Of a DNA stretch of 64,000 nucleotides, positions 60,781 through 64,000 are shown piece by piece (the first letter of the stretch is position 1; the number at the start of each line of letters is the position of its first letter). The notes beneath the pieces were generated by a model. That model was not told the DNA's origin, made no database searches, and saw only the letters and a list, made by a program, of their open reading frames with translations. Both the position numbers and the translations under genes were made by a program. The stretch comes from Blasia pusilla (lineage: Eukaryota > Marchantiophyta > Marchantiopsida > Blasiales), in contig CM114273.1 in assembly GCA_050084515.1 (NCBI GenBank), positions 7,316,001-7,380,000 on the forward strand. Direction: 5' to 3'.

Positions 60781-60948
60781 GATCTCGTAGCACATCGTGC
60801 ATGATTCCACAAGCTTGAAACTCCCTTTGAAAATCAATACTCTAGTCTATGAAATATGTCAAACACTTCATTTACTTCTACAAGTATTTTACCATCCATC
60901 ACATAACCACCCACTTGTGCAATCCATCAATTAATTCTTTAAACATAA

Positions 60949-61110
60949 TCTTCTATATTATTATGGAAGAGTGTTTTTTTGATTTGCAAACATTGTTTGA
61001 CATGTGACAATTGGACAGAAAACGTATCACATGTTACGGGCAAACGAAAATATTTAAACTTGTGTGTAGTATCATTAATATTTTTCCTTACTAATAAAAA
61101 TAAAAATATT
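60949..61110 (+). mobile_element. Short Helitron-like element, 3' end unclear
   Basis: It begins TCTTCTATATTATTATGG after an A and contains TTTGACATGTGACAATTGG, ATCACATGTTACGGGCA and a TATCATTAAT-like segment, matching the family at 13.1-21.6 kb. The CTAG end is not visible. Confidence 0.4.
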
Positions 61111-61320
61111 ATATAATAAAAAGAATTAAGACCATAAAAAGTCTCGAAGGGAGTTTTTGCCATTTTCGCATCATACGAAGAAGCCCTTGTGGAACAAGAT
61201 GGACGCTACTTTGCGTTGCAGTTGAGTTGCGGTGGAAGGGAAGAGAAGTGGGCATAGGAATTGCGCCCATCGTCACAGTGGTGCCATTGTGTGGAAGCGA
61301 AAATCTAGGACTCTAAAGCT

Positions 61321-64000
61321 ATGGCGGGCAATGAAGATTGCACCGATCTCTTGAAGTGGGCGGCATCGAGGGGCATAACAGACAGACCCCGGGCTACTCT
61401 TTCTTCGTCGTCGTCGTCGATGGTTGAGGGGTTGGGCTGCTCCACCAGTTCGCAAGACGCATTGGGCTGCTCTCTCACCATCGCCAACTTCCCACATGCA
61501 GGCGGGTCAGTTGTCACTCCTGCCAAGCCCTCGTAGAACATCTTAGGACAGAGCTTTTCTGCAGTTTCGGGCTTTCATGATTTGGGTGCATGCTGTGTGA
61601 GTGAGCTCAAGTGTGAAGGATTCTGTGGGTGAAACGTTCCCGGTTACTTTGAACTCACGACTACCGAGTCTGTGGGGATGAATGAGTGAATTAAAGAATT
61701 AATGAACCGGTTTGAAGTCCCAGGGGATCCAAGAGGGCCGTTGGGCACGAATGAGATCACAAGGTTTGCAGTGCTTATGTGTGCTAGATGAAGGAACATA
61801 AGTGATCGCACAAGAAGACAGTGTTTGCCTCAGAAGCTAACTGTTGTTGACGCTCAACGCTAGCGACCATACACTGATGTGGGATTCTGTAGGTTAACTG
61901 TCCTGTAGTTTTCATGTGCAGTCTGGGATTGAGTGAGTGAATGAGTGAAGCTATCGACTGCTTTATGATCAAGTGGGACTTGAAATTGCTATAGCTGCAG
62001 TGAAGAGGGCCATAGGACTTGAAATTAAAAGATCTGTAGAAGCCATGCATGCCAGATGAAGCAAACAGCAGAAGATGACAGTGTTGTCTTTAGAAGCTCG
62101 GTGTTCCAGATGCTCAACTCTAGCGACTCGGATGGAGTGAATTAGTTGTTTCCATCTAGTTCCTACCATTCATGACGATACGCACTGCAAGAGATCAGGG
62201 ATCGCTTGCTCATGTTATCTTGATAGTGCCCTTCATCACAGAGATTCTCTGAACTGCGATGTCTACGTAAGCTGTCATTGAGTGATACAGTGAATGGTCA
62301 CCAGACTTTGAATTGTTGTTGTGAGCCAGAGAGGGATCTACTCGTTCAATTGGTCAACGAGGGAACCCAATTCAAATCTGGGAGCAAGAGCTCTGATAAA
62401 TTCAAAATTCTGCCCAGGGTACTTTCACTTCAATGCGTGGATCAGAGGTTGGCTAATGCAATATTGCAGATGCTTTGAAAGAAGAAGAGAAGGACTTAGC
62501 AGTAGTCGTGAGGAGGAGTGAGGCGACTGTGGAGTATAAACGAGGCTCTATGGGGTATGGATGATTGTGAACAGTCTATGATCAAGAAATCTATGGAACT
62601 GTGAAATCCATTACCCTCTTAATATGATAGTGATGAGTGTGGAGAGAGTGACTTTCCAATTATAGTTGCTAGAAGATGAGTTCTGGCCAGTGGTTTCCAT
62701 TGTGAAGAGGTGTGGTGGTGATGAGGAGTTTGACATGTCAGTTGGCAATTGATTGTGTTCCTGAGAGCAGAAGGGGTCTGGCAGCCACTCGGAGTCTTAA
62801 AGAAGGCGAGTTAATCTTGAGAGTTCCAAAATCTGCACTCATGAGCAGCTGGAGCGCTAAAGGCGACCCACTGCTAGCCAAGTCAATAGGACTCCATCCT
62901 GAGCTGTCTTCTACTCAGGTTTCATTCTTCACAATCCTAGTTTTCTCCTCTTGCCAATGCAGGACCAGTGTAACTTGATCCTGATGTTGGATGAATTCAG
63001 GCAATACCCTGTGCTTAATTTGAGGTGATGTGTTTAAGTGATCTCAACAACAATTTGAAAGCTATGAAGAGTCAAAACGGTTTGCGAACATCACAAACAA
63101 GTGCACATCATGCATGAAGTCGTGCATGTGTTAACCAGAGAACTTGAAGTTATCAAACTCTGATGTGATTGAAGTTCTGACACTTACGTCCCTAAATAAT
63201 TAATGAATGTCCGGGTCTTTTGAAGATAAGAATCAGACACCGTGACGACTGATTGTTAGAATCTCATGGATACCATTTGAATGTGCAGATCCTGACTGTG
63301 CATCTCCTCAATGAGGTTGCAAAGTGGAAGCTATCTGCTTGGTACCCTTACCTTGTCCACCTGCCACGAGTTCATCACACATTGGCGCATCTTGACGAAT
63401 CACAAATTCATGCACTTCAAGTACCACTTTTTACATATTCCCTGGGGTTCCAATTATTGGCTGCTCTTGTAGTGTTCCAAGGAGTATGATAGGATTGGAT
63501 CTCTTATGTCGTGGACATCATCAATCAATGTACTCAAACTCAAGGTTCCCCTGCCCTGCACTTGCCAGGTAGAGGATGCGAGATGGATTGCACAGAAAGC
63601 AGTGGAAAAGTCTGTGATGGAGTGGGAAGCGGCCAAAATTTTCATGCAAGAAATAAATCTACGTCGTCGCTTCATGTCATTCAAGGCATGGCTTTGGGCA
63701 TCTGCCACAGTGAGTGAGTGTTCTCTAACTTCTCATACTTGCACTCCATTCCTCAAGCAAGGATTTCTTCCAGCAAGGAATTTTTTGTAACAATCTTTGG
63801 AGTTGAAGTGAGGTAGCTGTTGAGGACTCCTTTGTACAGTCTGGTGTGTCACTACTTCAATGGTCAACAGGACAATAGGACCAGGGGGCATATTTAGGTT
63901 GACTGACAGACAATGCAACTTTCAATATTTGCTCAGTCAACTCAGTATATGAATATTGTAGATGTAGGAGCTGCTTAAAGTACATCAGAAGGAGGTAGTC
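61321..64000 (+). CDS. SET-domain methyltransferase, Rubisco-LSMT-like family, partial (5' four exons)
   Basis: Exons 61321-61505, 62771-62918, 63289-63420 and 63569-63709 have GT-AG borders and join in one frame (about 202 residues). The gene continues past the window. The first splice joins H-A-G-G to R-G-L-A-A-T-R-S-L, restoring the family's N-terminal SET motif. Then come E-L-I-L-R-V-P-K-S-A-L-M, L-L-N-E-V-A-K-W-K-L, W-Y-P-Y-L-x-x-L-P-R, and A-W-L-W-A-S-A-T, all typical of plant SET proteins related to the Rubisco large-subunit and SETD3-type lysine methyltransferases. These transfer methyl groups from S-adenosylmethionine to non-histone lysines. The AdoMet-binding C-terminal motifs lie beyond the edge, so activity cannot be judged. 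There is no obvious transit peptide. The start is chosen because the preceding exon-like frame matches the family N terminus (D-L-L-K-W-A). Confidence 0.85.
61606..62711 (+). other. Intron 1 of the SET gene, with an internal repeat
   Basis: The first intron runs from 61506 to 62770. Within it a stretch near 61764-61872 (CTAGATGAAG, AAGACAGTGTT, GCTCAACGCTAGCGAC) recurs near 62048-62130 in altered form, about 265 bases apart. No coding signal is seen in the repeat. Confidence 0.5.

Overview
This window looks like nuclear DNA from a land plant or a close streptophyte relative. The two 6-phosphogluconate dehydrogenase genes are intronless and plant-like. The other two recognisable genes carry many GT-AG introns. 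The space between genes is filled with plant-type Ty3/Gypsy retrotransposons (one with a chromodomain and an initiator-methionine-tRNA-type primer site), Helitron-like ends and a PIF/Harbinger remnant. I cannot name the species. A non-seed plant would fit, but that is inference. There is no operon-like organisation.

Layout: 1-15 kb is mostly unrecognised sequence. It has a possible minus-strand gene for a low-complexity repeat protein (3.7-5.9 kb), several strong hairpins, a GC-rich island (10.7-11.6 kb) and an AT-rich stretch (11.6-13.3 kb). At 15.2-16.7 kb lies an intronless 6PGDH gene on the minus strand. At 38.4-39.8 kb lies a second one on the plus strand, about 87% identical in protein by my hand count, so the two are head to head. 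The 21.7 kb between them is largely a nest of decayed transposons: LTR pieces (18.1-19.2 kb), several fragments of a Gypsy family whose pol ends in a PHD-finger-like domain (19.3-20.8, 23.2-25.0, 27.1-27.7 kb), a Harbinger transposase remnant (22.7-23.2 kb), two partial copies of a chromodomain Gypsy (25.0-26.6 and 27.9-32.9 kb), and a second Gypsy reverse transcriptase (33-35.3 kb).

40-44.7 kb has no gene I can support beyond one small candidate ORF. At 44.8-52.8 kb, minus strand, I reconstructed a 14-exon gene. The exon lengths sum to 1,947 bases, an exact multiple of three, and encode an EF-hand-containing mitochondrial-carrier-family protein of 648 residues. 53-61 kb is repeats again: long uninterrupted (CT)n, (CA)n and (GT)n microsatellites, two chromodomain-Gypsy LTRs, two LTRs of what is probably the PHD-type family, and an integrase remnant. 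At 61.3 kb a plus-strand gene for a SET-domain methyltransferase of the Rubisco-LSMT-like family begins and runs off the right edge. Four exons are visible.

The host genes do not form one pathway. The two 6PGDH copies supply the oxidative pentose phosphate pathway, the carrier is a membrane transporter probably sensitive to calcium, and the SET protein is a probable protein-lysine methyltransferase. The least ordinary items are the PHD-finger-like C terminus on a Gypsy pol protein, the 27-residue TPP-repeat protein, microsatellite growth inside an LTR, and a nested solo LTR with a near-perfect target duplication.
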